A stretch of 7,759 nt of DNA from an uncultured Prevotellaceae bacterium (GTDB lineage: Bacteria; Bacteroidota; Bacteroidia; Bacteroidales; Bacteroidaceae): NCBI GenBank assembly GCA_958404085.1, contig CATXZX010000068.1, positions 1-7,759 on the forward strand. Direction: 5' to 3'. The notes beneath the pieces were generated by a model. That model worked only from the letters and a program-made list of their open reading frames with translations. It did not search any database and was not told the DNA's origin. This document shows, piece by piece, positions 1 to 5,635 of this stretch. The number at the start of each line of letters is the position of its first letter. Position 1 is the stretch's first letter. The translations under genes were made by a program, and so were the position numbers.

Positions 1-1
1 T

Positions 2-814
2 TATAACCCTTCTGCTTCTCACTGCCAAGATACCGCTTCTACGATGGGGAACGCTGTAGAAAAGTGGGCCGCCGGGGAGGAAGAAGAGAATGACGGAGAA
101 GAGTTGGTAAGGGTTACACCTATCCCCCGCCCCCAGGAGGATGGATTAAAAGAGAATGTGGACACTACGTCCGTCAAGACGGCGGTCAATTCCGTTGAAG
201 CAGCGTCACAGTCTACCGCAGCAAAAGAGGCAAACGGAAGAAATACGTCCGATGAGAGTTCTTTTTCTCCGGCTGCCTATGCTGTAAGAATGGAATCCCG
301 CAGGTCGGAAGAAGGAAACAAAAAAGCTGTCGCAAATGGTGCGGCGGTTAACCAGTCGGATTTACAGCGGACGGCTGTAGTGAGCCATGGAACCAACAGA
401 GGTGCTTCCCCTGCCTCACGCAGAACGGCGCCTGAGAGGGAGTATAACGAACCGCAGCGGGGACGCGAAGCAAGAAGGTCATATAGCGAAGAAGCAAACA
501 TAAACACCAGATACGGCACTGCTTCGGCCGCAAAGGGGAATATGAGTCGGCGCGACGAGGAAAACAGGAGACAAGAGGAAGAAAGGCGCGAGCAGCGGGC
601 TCGACAGAGGGCCGCCGGAGCGAGAAGCCGGAAAAATGTGGAGCCGCAGAAGAACCCAAATGAGGATTCGTACTATGATGACATACTACCCATAGACGGC
701 GGTGCGCCTAAGAAGGAGATGAATAAGGAGCTGCTTCTGAAGGCAGGAGCTATTGTAATAGGAGCGGGCATTGTAATATTCGTAGTGCTCGTACTCCTGC
801 CGAAGATAATGTAG
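2..814 (+). CDS. C-terminally anchored, charged disordered protein (5' end outside window)
   Basis: I do not recognise the family. The frame is already open at the left edge, and the first ATG (44) has no purine-rich ribosome site upstream, so the true start probably lies outside the window. That leaves 270 residues visible. Most of the protein is low-complexity and rich in Glu, Arg, Ser, Asn and Ala. Around bases 540-640 there is a dense Arg/Glu stretch that could form a long charged helix. The last 30 residues hold one hydrophobic helix (bases about 743-800) followed by only Pro-Lys-Ile-Met, so the protein should be anchored by its C-terminus with the bulk in the cytoplasm. No LPxTG-like sorting signal is present, so it does not look like a substrate of the sortase encoded 40 bases downstream. 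The two genes are probably co-transcribed. A role in the conjugation or envelope apparatus is inferred only from position. Confidence 0.7.
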   Translation, partial: YNPSASHCQDTASTMGNAVEKWAAGEEEENDGEELVRVTPIPRPQEDGLKENVDTTSVKTAVNSVEAASQSTAAKEANGRNTSDESSFSPAAYAVRMESRRSEEGNKKAVANGAAVNQSDLQRTAVVSHGTNRGASPASRRTAPEREYNEPQRGREARRSYSEEANINTRYGTASAAKGNMSRRDEENRRQEEERREQRARQRAAGARSRKNVEPQKNPNEDSYYDDILPIDGGAPKKEMNKELLLKAGAIVIGAGIVIFVVLVLLPKIM

Positions 815-838
815 CTCTCCCCCTTCCCCTCCCCCGCC
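815..838. other. 24-base C/T-only tract (one G) between two genes
   Basis: Immediately after the stop codon of the anchored protein, the plus strand is almost pure C/T with runs of 5, 4 and 5 C. The minus strand therefore reads GG-C-GGGGG-A-GGGG-AA-GGGGG, which meets a loose G-quadruplex pattern. In RNA, the pyrimidine tract could pair with the purine-rich AAGGAAAGG ribosome site of the sortase gene about 10 bases downstream. The tract itself is seen; either role is inference. Confidence 0.45.
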
Positions 839-854
839 ACTGATAAGGAAAGGA

Positions 855-2021
855 ATGGAAATGGAAGAGAGCAAGACAAAAAAAAGAAAAAAAAGAAGGG
901 CACACAGGAGAGCGAGAAATATAAGGATATTCGCTTGTTATTTCCTCATTACTGTTTGTGTTGTCACTGCTGCAACTTCCGGATATCAGGTTGTCAAGTT
1001 TTATGCACAGACCAGTCAGGAACAGAGGGAATATAAGGATTTGACCGAGGACGTGCAGGAAAGGGAAACAAGCCTTGAATCTGAGCTGTACCGGGAAAGT
1101 CGTTTTATAGAAGGGACGCCGGCGCCGGAAGGCTCTTCTGGCGACGAGGATGATTCATGGTGGCTTTTGACGCCTATTACCGATGACGATTACGATGCCG
1201 GAGACCCAACGGTGCCATACGTGCAGATGGTCTTGAAACCGCTTGGCGAAGGAGATGCGACCGGAGATATTACAATAGATGATTTGGTCAACAACGCTGA
1301 TAATGGGACGTTTCGGCAAGCCGCAGACAGCCAGGGAGGGGCTTCCTCCGGCGGCAGAAAGAATAATACGGATAATTCGGAATCAGCAACGTCGCCAAAG
1401 AAGAGTCCTACGATAAGCAATTATAGCGGCGGGATGGGTATAGATTTTCAAAATCTATATAACAAGAATTCCGATATAGTCGGATGGATTCGCATCTCTG
1501 GTACAGTAGTAGATTATCCAGTCGTGCAGGCGTCAAACAATGAATATTACCTTAAGAGGTCTTTCAGCAAGGCATCCTCTTCCTCCGGCTGCTTATTTGT
1601 AGACTTCACGAACAAGGTGCCGAGTGATAAAAACATAGTTATCTACGGTCACAATATGGGTAGTGGAAAGACAACTATGTTTTCTACTCTCTTGAAATAC
1701 TACGACGAAAACTACTTTAAAAAGCATCCGAGCATACAGCTTGATATGTTGGATGGAGCGGGAACCTGGCAGATATTTGCCGCATTTATGTTCAACGTTG
1801 CCGATATAGAGAAGTTCAACTATTCACAGCATAACTTTGGCAGTGAGGCCGAGTTCAACGACTTCATCAGCAAGGCAAAGTCGTACACGGGATACAATAC
1901 GGGGGTGAACGTTTCCTACGGGGACCATATAATAACCCTTTCTACATGCGATCGGCAGATGTACGGTAAACAGGGGCGCTGCGTTGTGATGGCAAAGTAT
2001 GTCGGAGGCGGACTTTATTAG
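855..2021 (+). CDS. Class B sortase with long acidic spacer
   Basis: A membrane-anchored cysteine transpeptidase that would cut a sorting motif on secreted proteins and join them to the cell wall or to each other. Residues 7-22 are a Lys/Arg-rich cytoplasmic head, about 24-45 a single membrane helix, and 51-195 a low-complexity acidic spacer. Residues 196-388 form the catalytic domain. Visible sortase B landmarks are DIVGWI (208-212), YPVVQ (221-225), YGHNM with catalytic His266, TLSTC with catalytic Cys365, and GRCVV with Arg375. All three active-site residues are present, so the enzyme should be functional. The roughly 150-residue spacer is longer than in the best-known SrtB proteins. Two starts are possible, ATG 855 or ATG 861; the purine run 845-854 serves either, and 861 is spaced slightly better. 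Two A8 runs lie at 878-894. No obvious substrate is encoded in the window. Sortases of this class are common in conjugative elements of Clostridia. Confidence 0.93.
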   Translation: MEMEESKTKKRKKRRAHRRARNIRIFACYFLITVCVVTAATSGYQVVKFYAQTSQEQREYKDLTEDVQERETSLESELYRESRFIEGTPAPEGSSGDEDDSWWLLTPITDDDYDAGDPTVPYVQMVLKPLGEGDATGDITIDDLVNNADNGTFRQAADSQGGASSGGRKNNTDNSESATSPKKSPTISNYSGGMGIDFQNLYNKNSDIVGWIRISGTVVDYPVVQASNNEYYLKRSFSKASSSSGCLFVDFTNKVPSDKNIVIYGHNMGSGKTTMFSTLLKYYDENYFKKHPSIQLDMLDGAGTWQIFAAFMFNVADIEKFNYSQHNFGSEAEFNDFISKAKSYTGYNTGVNVSYGDHIITLSTCDRQMYGKQGRCVVMAKYVGGGLY

Positions 2022-2064
2022 AGTTGAAGGAGCATATACCGTTACCGAATAAAAGGAGAAAACC

Positions 2065-2607
2065 ATGATAAAAATGTTTGAAACATGGATATATGGAAAA
2101 GATGGAAAACGGGCAATAGAAAAAGACCCTTATCTTGAGAGCTGCATGAGGAATCACGTCTTCATTGCGGCGGGGACGTTTGTAGGCTTTATGTTCGCTG
2201 CCTTTATCTTTAAAATGTGGACATTTGCGTTGATAGGACTGTTTTGTGCATTGTACTTTCTGTGGTTGTATTTATCGACCATGAGAATAGTAAGACAAGG
2301 TCTTTATGAATGCAGGGAAGGACGCCTTGTTACAGTTGAAAAGGGCGGATATAGACGACAGTTGTGCTTTTGCGTCATTCTGTGTGACAACGGGACAAAA
2401 TACGAAGTGTCACAACCCAGTCAGAAGATTAAAAAGTGGATAGGTGCGAAAGAAACAGGAGCTCGGGTAAGGCTTTATTACCCGTCAAGCGCTCTTGTGC
2501 GCGAAAAAGATGGGAATATGGTGCTTTATAACATACTTTGTTTGGCGCTCCTCACGCCTAAAGCCGAGGGTTCTCGGTTAGCTGACCGCAGCCCGCAAGA
2601 TGCGTAG
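2065..2607 (+). CDS. Unknown protein with two membrane helices
   Basis: I do not recognise the family. The 180-residue product has a short charged N-terminus (1-30), then two adjacent hydrophobic helices (about 32-50 and 52-72). A C-terminal domain of about 85 residues alternates hydrophobic and polar residues in a beta-rich pattern (about 78-160). The helical hairpin suggests a membrane protein with both tails on the same, probably cytoplasmic, side. The start is well supported: AAGGAG at 2053-2058 sits six bases from the ATG. It follows the sortase gene by 43 bases and probably shares its transcript. The last 17 residues are polar and contain, at DNA level, a small hairpin (CCGAG-GGTT-CTCGG, 2564-2577). 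The 46-base inverted repeat begins three bases after the stop. Its function is unknown; position suggests an accessory envelope role. Confidence 0.8.
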   Translation: MIKMFETWIYGKDGKRAIEKDPYLESCMRNHVFIAAGTFVGFMFAAFIFKMWTFALIGLFCALYFLWLYLSTMRIVRQGLYECREGRLVTVEKGGYRRQLCFCVILCDNGTKYEVSQPSQKIKKWIGAKETGARVRLYYPSSALVREKDGNMVLYNILCLALLTPKAEGSRLADRSPQDA

Positions 2608-2610
2608 TAA

Positions 2611-2656
2611 GTGTGACGTCTGCCGCCACCTATAGAGGTGGTGGCAGACGTCACAT
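2611..2656 (+). repeat. Long near-perfect inverted repeat (stem-loop) closing the envelope block
   Basis: The left arm 2611-2631 pairs with 2636-2656 across a four-base ATAG loop. That gives 21 pairs, of which 2613/2654 to 2631/2636 are continuous with one G-U (2625/2642); a terminal G-U sits at 2611/2656. The stem contains two GACGTC sites. No T-run follows on either strand, so it is not a canonical intrinsic terminator. It begins three bases after the stop codon of the preceding gene. It could be an mRNA 3'-end protector, a Rho-assisted terminator, a protein-binding site, or the end of a palindrome-associated mobile element. Confidence 0.8.
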
Positions 2657-2663
2657 ACTAAAC

Positions 2664-2681
2664 ACAAAAGTTGGAATAGCC
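2664..2681 (+). promoter_or_regulatory. Shared upstream box, copy 1
   Basis: ACAAAAGTTGGAATA followed by GCC. It is matched at 17 of 18 positions by 6179-6196 in front of the ssb promoter. Here it ends 15 bases before the -35, against 16 bases for the other copy, so it sits at nearly the same height above both promoters. This fits an operator or activator site; no regulator is encoded in the window. Confidence 0.55.
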
Positions 2682-2696
2682 GCAAGATTTGACATG

Positions 2697-2725
2697 TTGT
2701 TTTTTGCGGCGGTGAATGATATAAT
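2697..2725 (+). promoter_or_regulatory. Sigma-A-type promoter for the annealing-protein/primase unit
   Basis: -35 TTGTTT (2697-2702), 17-base spacer, -10 TATAAT (2720-2725), with a TG at -14/-15 giving an extended -10 (TGATATAAT). Transcription should start near 2732, giving a leader of about 160 bases. A TTGACA at 2689-2694 is 25 bases from the -10 and is too far to be its partner. Confidence 0.7.
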
Positions 2726-2731
2726 ATTTAC

Positions 2732-2852
2732 ACATAAACTATTCTTCAGCCATTTTGTAACTCTATCAGTTTTTGTATTGCGTCATCATACATGACGTAT
2801 TCAATCCATATACCGCAACAAGAAGACGCTGCTGCAGTCGGTGTCTTTTTTT
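2732..2852 (+). promoter_or_regulatory. Attenuator-type 5' leader, copy 1
   Basis: The transcribed leader carries TTCAGCCA (2745-2752), then a hairpin 2779-2799 (CGTCAT/ATGACG core, loop CATAC). It ends in an intrinsic terminator (2823-2852), 40 bases before the gene start. The same order of elements occurs before ssb, with TTCAGCCA at exactly the same distance from the -10. This suggests conditional termination controlling the annealing protein and downstream primase. The elements are seen; the regulation is inferred. Confidence 0.55.
2823..2852 (+). terminator. Intrinsic terminator inside leader 1
   Basis: AAGACGCTG (2823-2831) pairs with CGGTGTCTT (2839-2847), nine pairs including two G-U, around a seven-base loop. 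A run of seven T (2846-2852) follows. It lies between a promoter and the gene it serves, so it is an attenuator rather than an end-of-operon terminator. Confidence 0.7.
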
Positions 2853-2892
2853 GCGTTCACATAGATAAAAATATATGCAAGGAGAAAATCAA

Positions 2893-3906
2893 ATGGAAGA
2901 ACTGAGAAAGACTACAACAAAGAGCCCTTTGCCGTTATACCCCGTAGAAGACATCTCGCAGTACGCACGCAGCGTACCACAAAGGTATGGGAATCCTGGC
3001 GATATGATGGTCTTTGTGCCAATCAACGTCAAAAGGATAAAGCTATTGGAAATATTCCCAAAGGCAAAGATTATTGAGAGGCTTATTAACCTTGACAAAG
3101 ACAGCTGTGCTTTTGAGGTCACGTTCTACGAAAATATCAGTGATGATGAGCAGCACTTTAGACAAAACTGTATCGGCTATTCCACTCGCAACATAGCGGA
3201 TAACTTCGTAGAGGCTGCTCGAACCGCAGCATATCGCAATCTGTTTAGGGCGTTGGGAGTCACCACCATAGAGGAAGCACTCAACGACATAAGCGAAGAC
3301 TCCGAGTTCATGGAGCCGCTTGGATACGAGGGGCAGGCAACCGTTGACGGGATAACCGTCGATGGCACATCAACCGTAGGTTTGGATGCATTAGAAAAAA
3401 AGCTGCTCGCTTCGTATGAAAAGAAAAAGGCTGAGAGCGAACCAAAGCCTAAGCTGGAAGCCCATCCCTCTCCTCTGCCTGTTGCAAAAGCAACAGGCGA
3501 TGCATTCCCCTCGTTGCACGAGGTAAGTGCGGGCAACGAGATGCCGACGCCCGCTACATCAGAGATGTCTGCGGGGAAACCCGACAGTGGAGAACCTGTC
3601 GAGCCGGTCCAACAGGAATTTGCAAGAGGAAAGGCGGAAGCGGCTGTTGTTGATGCGGGCGGAAGCTTTTGTTTCACAACGGGAGACGCCGAGCTCGATA
3701 AGGCGCTCAATATGGTTGCGTCCGTTGGGAAAGAAGAAGGAACCATTGGCGAACTTTTGCGAAATGATATACAGCTTATGACGTATGTCCTGATGAAGAA
3801 GGATACTTCATCACCGCAAAAAGAACGTATCCTGCAAGCTTTTACTGTCGTGAGTGAAAAACTAAAAAAGGACCCGTCGCTATATGAAAAATTTATAGCG
3901 CAATAG
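2893..3906 (+). CDS. Probable single-strand annealing protein (ERF/Rad52/DdrA-like)
   Basis: A 337-residue soluble protein. Start chosen at ATG 2893, eight bases from AAGGAG (2879-2884); the ATG at 2875 overlaps that ribosome site and lacks its own. Residues about 36-130 look like a compact alpha/beta core ending in NFVEAARTAAYRNLFRALGV (105-123). This resembles the E-T-xx-GRAL-xx-LG helix that marks ERF, DdrA and Rad52-like annealing proteins. Residues 180-255 are a Pro/Glu/Ala-rich linker. Residues 266-337 form a second small domain (GTIGELLRND at 283-292) that weakly recalls the ExoX-like C-terminal module of phage and element nucleases. The role would be annealing complementary single strands during element replication or recombination. 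Neighbours fit: primase downstream, ssb under a matching promoter. The assignment is by motif shape only; it could be another conserved element protein of unknown function. Confidence 0.5.
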   Translation: MEELRKTTTKSPLPLYPVEDISQYARSVPQRYGNPGDMMVFVPINVKRIKLLEIFPKAKIIERLINLDKDSCAFEVTFYENISDDEQHFRQNCIGYSTRNIADNFVEAARTAAYRNLFRALGVTTIEEALNDISEDSEFMEPLGYEGQATVDGITVDGTSTVGLDALEKKLLASYEKKKAESEPKPKLEAHPSPLPVAKATGDAFPSLHEVSAGNEMPTPATSEMSAGKPDSGEPVEPVQQEFARGKAEAAVVDAGGSFCFTTGDAELDKALNMVASVGKEEGTIGELLRNDIQLMTYVLMKKDTSSPQKERILQAFTVVSEKLKKDPSLYEKFIAQ

Positions 3907-3917
3907 AAGGAGGGCCT

Positions 3918-4016
3918 GTCAAGAACCCGCCACTAAAACTCCGAAAAATATTGAAGTGGGGGCTTGTGGAAGACAACAAGCCTGCTTGACTACCCTAAGT
4001 GCTTCGGGCACTACTT
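3918..4016 (+). ncRNA. Candidate structured RNA with three-way junction, in the primase leader
   Basis: Read by eye. P1 is GTCAAG (3918-3923) with CTTGAC (3985-3990). P2 is 3926-3934 with 3955-3962, eight pairs with a G bulge. P3 is CTTGT (3963-3967) with ACAAG (3976-3980). P4 is AGTGC (3998-4002) with GCACT (4008-4012) around UUCGG. P2 and P3 sit inside P1 and form a junction. There is no promoter directly upstream, so it would be transcribed with the preceding gene. One frame (3919-3990) is open and ends in TGA at 3988-3990, reading like a short protein tail. That pattern, with the hairpin at 4047-4089, recalls right ends of IS200/IS605 elements where tnpB overlaps its guide-RNA scaffold. 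Either a cis-regulatory RNA or such a relic is possible. Confidence 0.45.
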
Positions 4017-4036
4017 GCATAGACAAATAAACAAAG

Positions 4037-4098
4037 AAAGGAGGCGGGCAATTCCTCACCCCTCATCTATAGGTGGGTAAGGAATTGCCTAACTTTAG
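4037..4098 (+). promoter_or_regulatory. Hairpin-bridged ribosome binding site of the primase gene
   Basis: AAAGGAGG (4037-4044) is the only strong Shine-Dalgarno before the primase ATG at 4099, but it is 54 bases away. A hairpin occupies most of the gap: 4047-4061 pairs with 4075-4089, 14 pairs and one C-A mismatch, with a 13-base loop. Folding it out leaves 2 + 9 = 11 bases between GGAGG and ATG. An in-frame TAG at 4096-4098 rules out an upstream start. The alternative AAGGA (4079-4083) is 15 bases from ATG and buried in the stem. The CCTC at 4054-4057 could instead pair with GAGG of the Shine-Dalgarno, giving an off state. Confidence 0.6.
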
Positions 4099-5565
4099 AT
4101 GGCAAATACGGAACAACAAGTCTTGGACAGGCTGCCGTCGGTAGAAGATGTTTTGTCCGCTTGCAATATCTCGTTTGCGCCCCCAAAAGGCAATAATGAA
4201 ATAAACATAGATTGTCCGTTTTGCGATGATACCAGAAGAAGGTTCTTCTTTGACACCAGGATAAAGAGGTATTATTGTCACAACTGTGGCGCAACGGGCG
4301 GCGTACTGCAGTTTTATTCCGAGATAATGGGCTGTGACACCAAGGAAGCATGGCGAAGCTTTCGTGGTGAAGCTTTTAATGGAGAGCGCAGCCCCATTCT
4401 CCATAGGAAGGAGGAGTCTCCCGAAAAGGAACTCACAAAATTGGCGCCAATAGGCATTCGGGATTTGGTATACAGAGACCTTTTGAACAGACTCACTCTT
4501 CCAAAACAGGAATATGAAAATCTGACGGCGCGAGGATTGAGCAATAAAGCCATATCAGAGAATGGGTATAAAGGAATGCCGAACAGAAAGCAGGCTGACC
4601 AGATATGCGCCGACTTGGCACTGAAGCATAAGCTGGAGGGCGTGCCTGGCTTCTATAATAAAGACGGAGCATGGCATATGACCACCCCGGCATTCTATCA
4701 CCTGATGGTGCCCGTTAGAGACATAAACGGGCGGATACAGGGGTTTCAGCTGCGGTTAGGCAATGAGGTCAAGGCAGTAAAAACGTCTCTCGGTAAGCTT
4801 ATTGGATACAACGTTTTTATACCCAAACATAATTTCTTTGTCTCGTGCAATGGCGTCGAAATCCCTTTTGGCAGCATGTGCCGGCCTGTATATGTAAATG
4901 GCAAGCTGCAAAGCTATCTGGTCGAAGTTAACGGTAAACAGACACCCATAAGTGTAGACGCCTTTAGTCGGTGGCTAAAAACTGTTATAGCCCCCTGTTT
5001 TGATGAGAATGACGCCTCTTCCTGTATTGGATATAATCTTTCTTTGTATGGGGAAAAGAAGTTTTTTCCTTCAAAGAGAATAGTGTATCCAAAGTACAAA
5101 TGGTTGTCGTCTGCCAAAATGGAAGGCGGGGTCGGGCCTCAGAATGGAGTTCACTTCTGCTTTGGAGAAAGGCACAAGTCCTCTTTTATATGGACAGAAG
5201 GCGTTCTTAAACCGGACGTGATTAGGGAGCTGACGAACATGACGGTATTGGGCTTTATTGGCACCAATTCGCAGGCGATGGCTCCGGAAGCCATACGCCA
5301 GATGCTGGAGCTGGGGTATACGCGTGCAATAATCGCTTATGATTCTGATATGTGGACCAATCCACATGTCAAGAAAGCACATGATAAGCTGTATAAGACT
5401 TGTATCGACAGTGGCCTCAACGTATCTTCCCTCGTCTGGGATAAGAAGGACAAGGACGGGAATATCCTGAAAGGTCTCGACGATTATCTTTGTGCGTGGA
5501 AAACCGGCAAAGTACTGTCAAACGACACGGAAGAAATAACAAGAAACATAGGGAAACCATGGTAA
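4099..5565 (+). CDS. DnaG-like primase with CHC2 zinc finger and TOPRIM-like (DUF3854-type) domain
   Basis: Would synthesise RNA primers for element replication or complementary-strand synthesis after transfer. The 488-residue protein begins with a zinc-ribbon: CPFC (39-42) and CHNC (60-63) supply four Cys ligands, followed by GGVLQFY as in CHC2 primase fingers. Residues 110-222 resemble the middle region of such primases, ending in GRIQGFQLRL (211-220). Residues 332-365 (KYKWLSS, VHFCFGE) resume that pattern. The TOPRIM-like part shows WTEG (Glu367), YDSDM (Asp415, Asp417) and KGLDDYL (458-464), the expected acidic metal-binding residues. Residues about 224-330 look like an extra segment between two motifs that are usually close together. 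No helicase domain is fused. Start ATG 4099 is forced by the TAG codon just before it. It is probably read from the promoter at 2697 and may depend on the structured leader. Confidence 0.85.
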   Translation: MANTEQQVLDRLPSVEDVLSACNISFAPPKGNNEINIDCPFCDDTRRRFFFDTRIKRYYCHNCGATGGVLQFYSEIMGCDTKEAWRSFRGEAFNGERSPILHRKEESPEKELTKLAPIGIRDLVYRDLLNRLTLPKQEYENLTARGLSNKAISENGYKGMPNRKQADQICADLALKHKLEGVPGFYNKDGAWHMTTPAFYHLMVPVRDINGRIQGFQLRLGNEVKAVKTSLGKLIGYNVFIPKHNFFVSCNGVEIPFGSMCRPVYVNGKLQSYLVEVNGKQTPISVDAFSRWLKTVIAPCFDENDASSCIGYNLSLYGEKKFFPSKRIVYPKYKWLSSAKMEGGVGPQNGVHFCFGERHKSSFIWTEGVLKPDVIRELTNMTVLGFIGTNSQAMAPEAIRQMLELGYTRAIIAYDSDMWTNPHVKKAHDKLYKTCIDSGLNVSSLVWDKKDKDGNILKGLDDYLCAWKTGKVLSNDTEEITRNIGKPW

Positions 5566-5589
5566 AAATAACAGAAAGGCAGGTTGTCA

Positions 5590-5625
5590 GCGGCTTATCC
5601 CCTGGGTATGCCCGGGGAAAGCCGC
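5590..5625 (+). repeat. GC-rich hairpin just upstream of the 70-codon gene
   Basis: GCGGCTT (5590-5596) pairs with AAGCCGC (5619-5625), T-CCCC (5598-5602) with GGGG-A (5614-5618), and GGG (5604-5606) with CCC (5611-5613). A and T are single-base bulges and the loop is TATG. Total 15 pairs. It ends ten bases before the next ATG, and no T-run follows. An AAAGG/GCAGG purine patch lies before it (5575-5583), so the arrangement resembles the primase leader, but the folded spacing (about 16-20 bases) is poor. Confidence 0.65.
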
Positions 5626-5635
5626 CGAAAGTTTT

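Noticed and set aside
44..46. ATG as the start of the first gene
   Set aside because: No ribosome site precedes it, and the frame is open to the left edge, so the gene is better treated as partial.
1644..1674. GSGKTT in the sortase, resembling a nucleotide-binding P-loop
   Set aside because: The preceding glycine is not at the right distance, and the segment is the YGHNM active-site loop of sortase B.
2689..2725. TTGACA as the -35 of promoter 1
   Set aside because: The spacer would be 25 bases; TTGTTT at 2697 gives the normal 17.
2613..2795. 60-codon open frame after the two-helix protein
   Set aside because: It runs through the inverted repeat, the shared box and the promoter, and has no ribosome site.
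2792..2905. 37-codon frame in leader 1 that could be a leader peptide
   Set aside because: It starts inside a hairpin arm without a ribosome site, crosses the terminator and overlaps the start of the next gene; no codon bias typical of a sensing peptide.
3177..3746. 189-codon minus-strand frame opposite the annealing-protein gene
   Set aside because: It is a low-complexity Ser/Ala-rich shadow of the Pro/Glu linker coding region, with no ribosome site or family resemblance.
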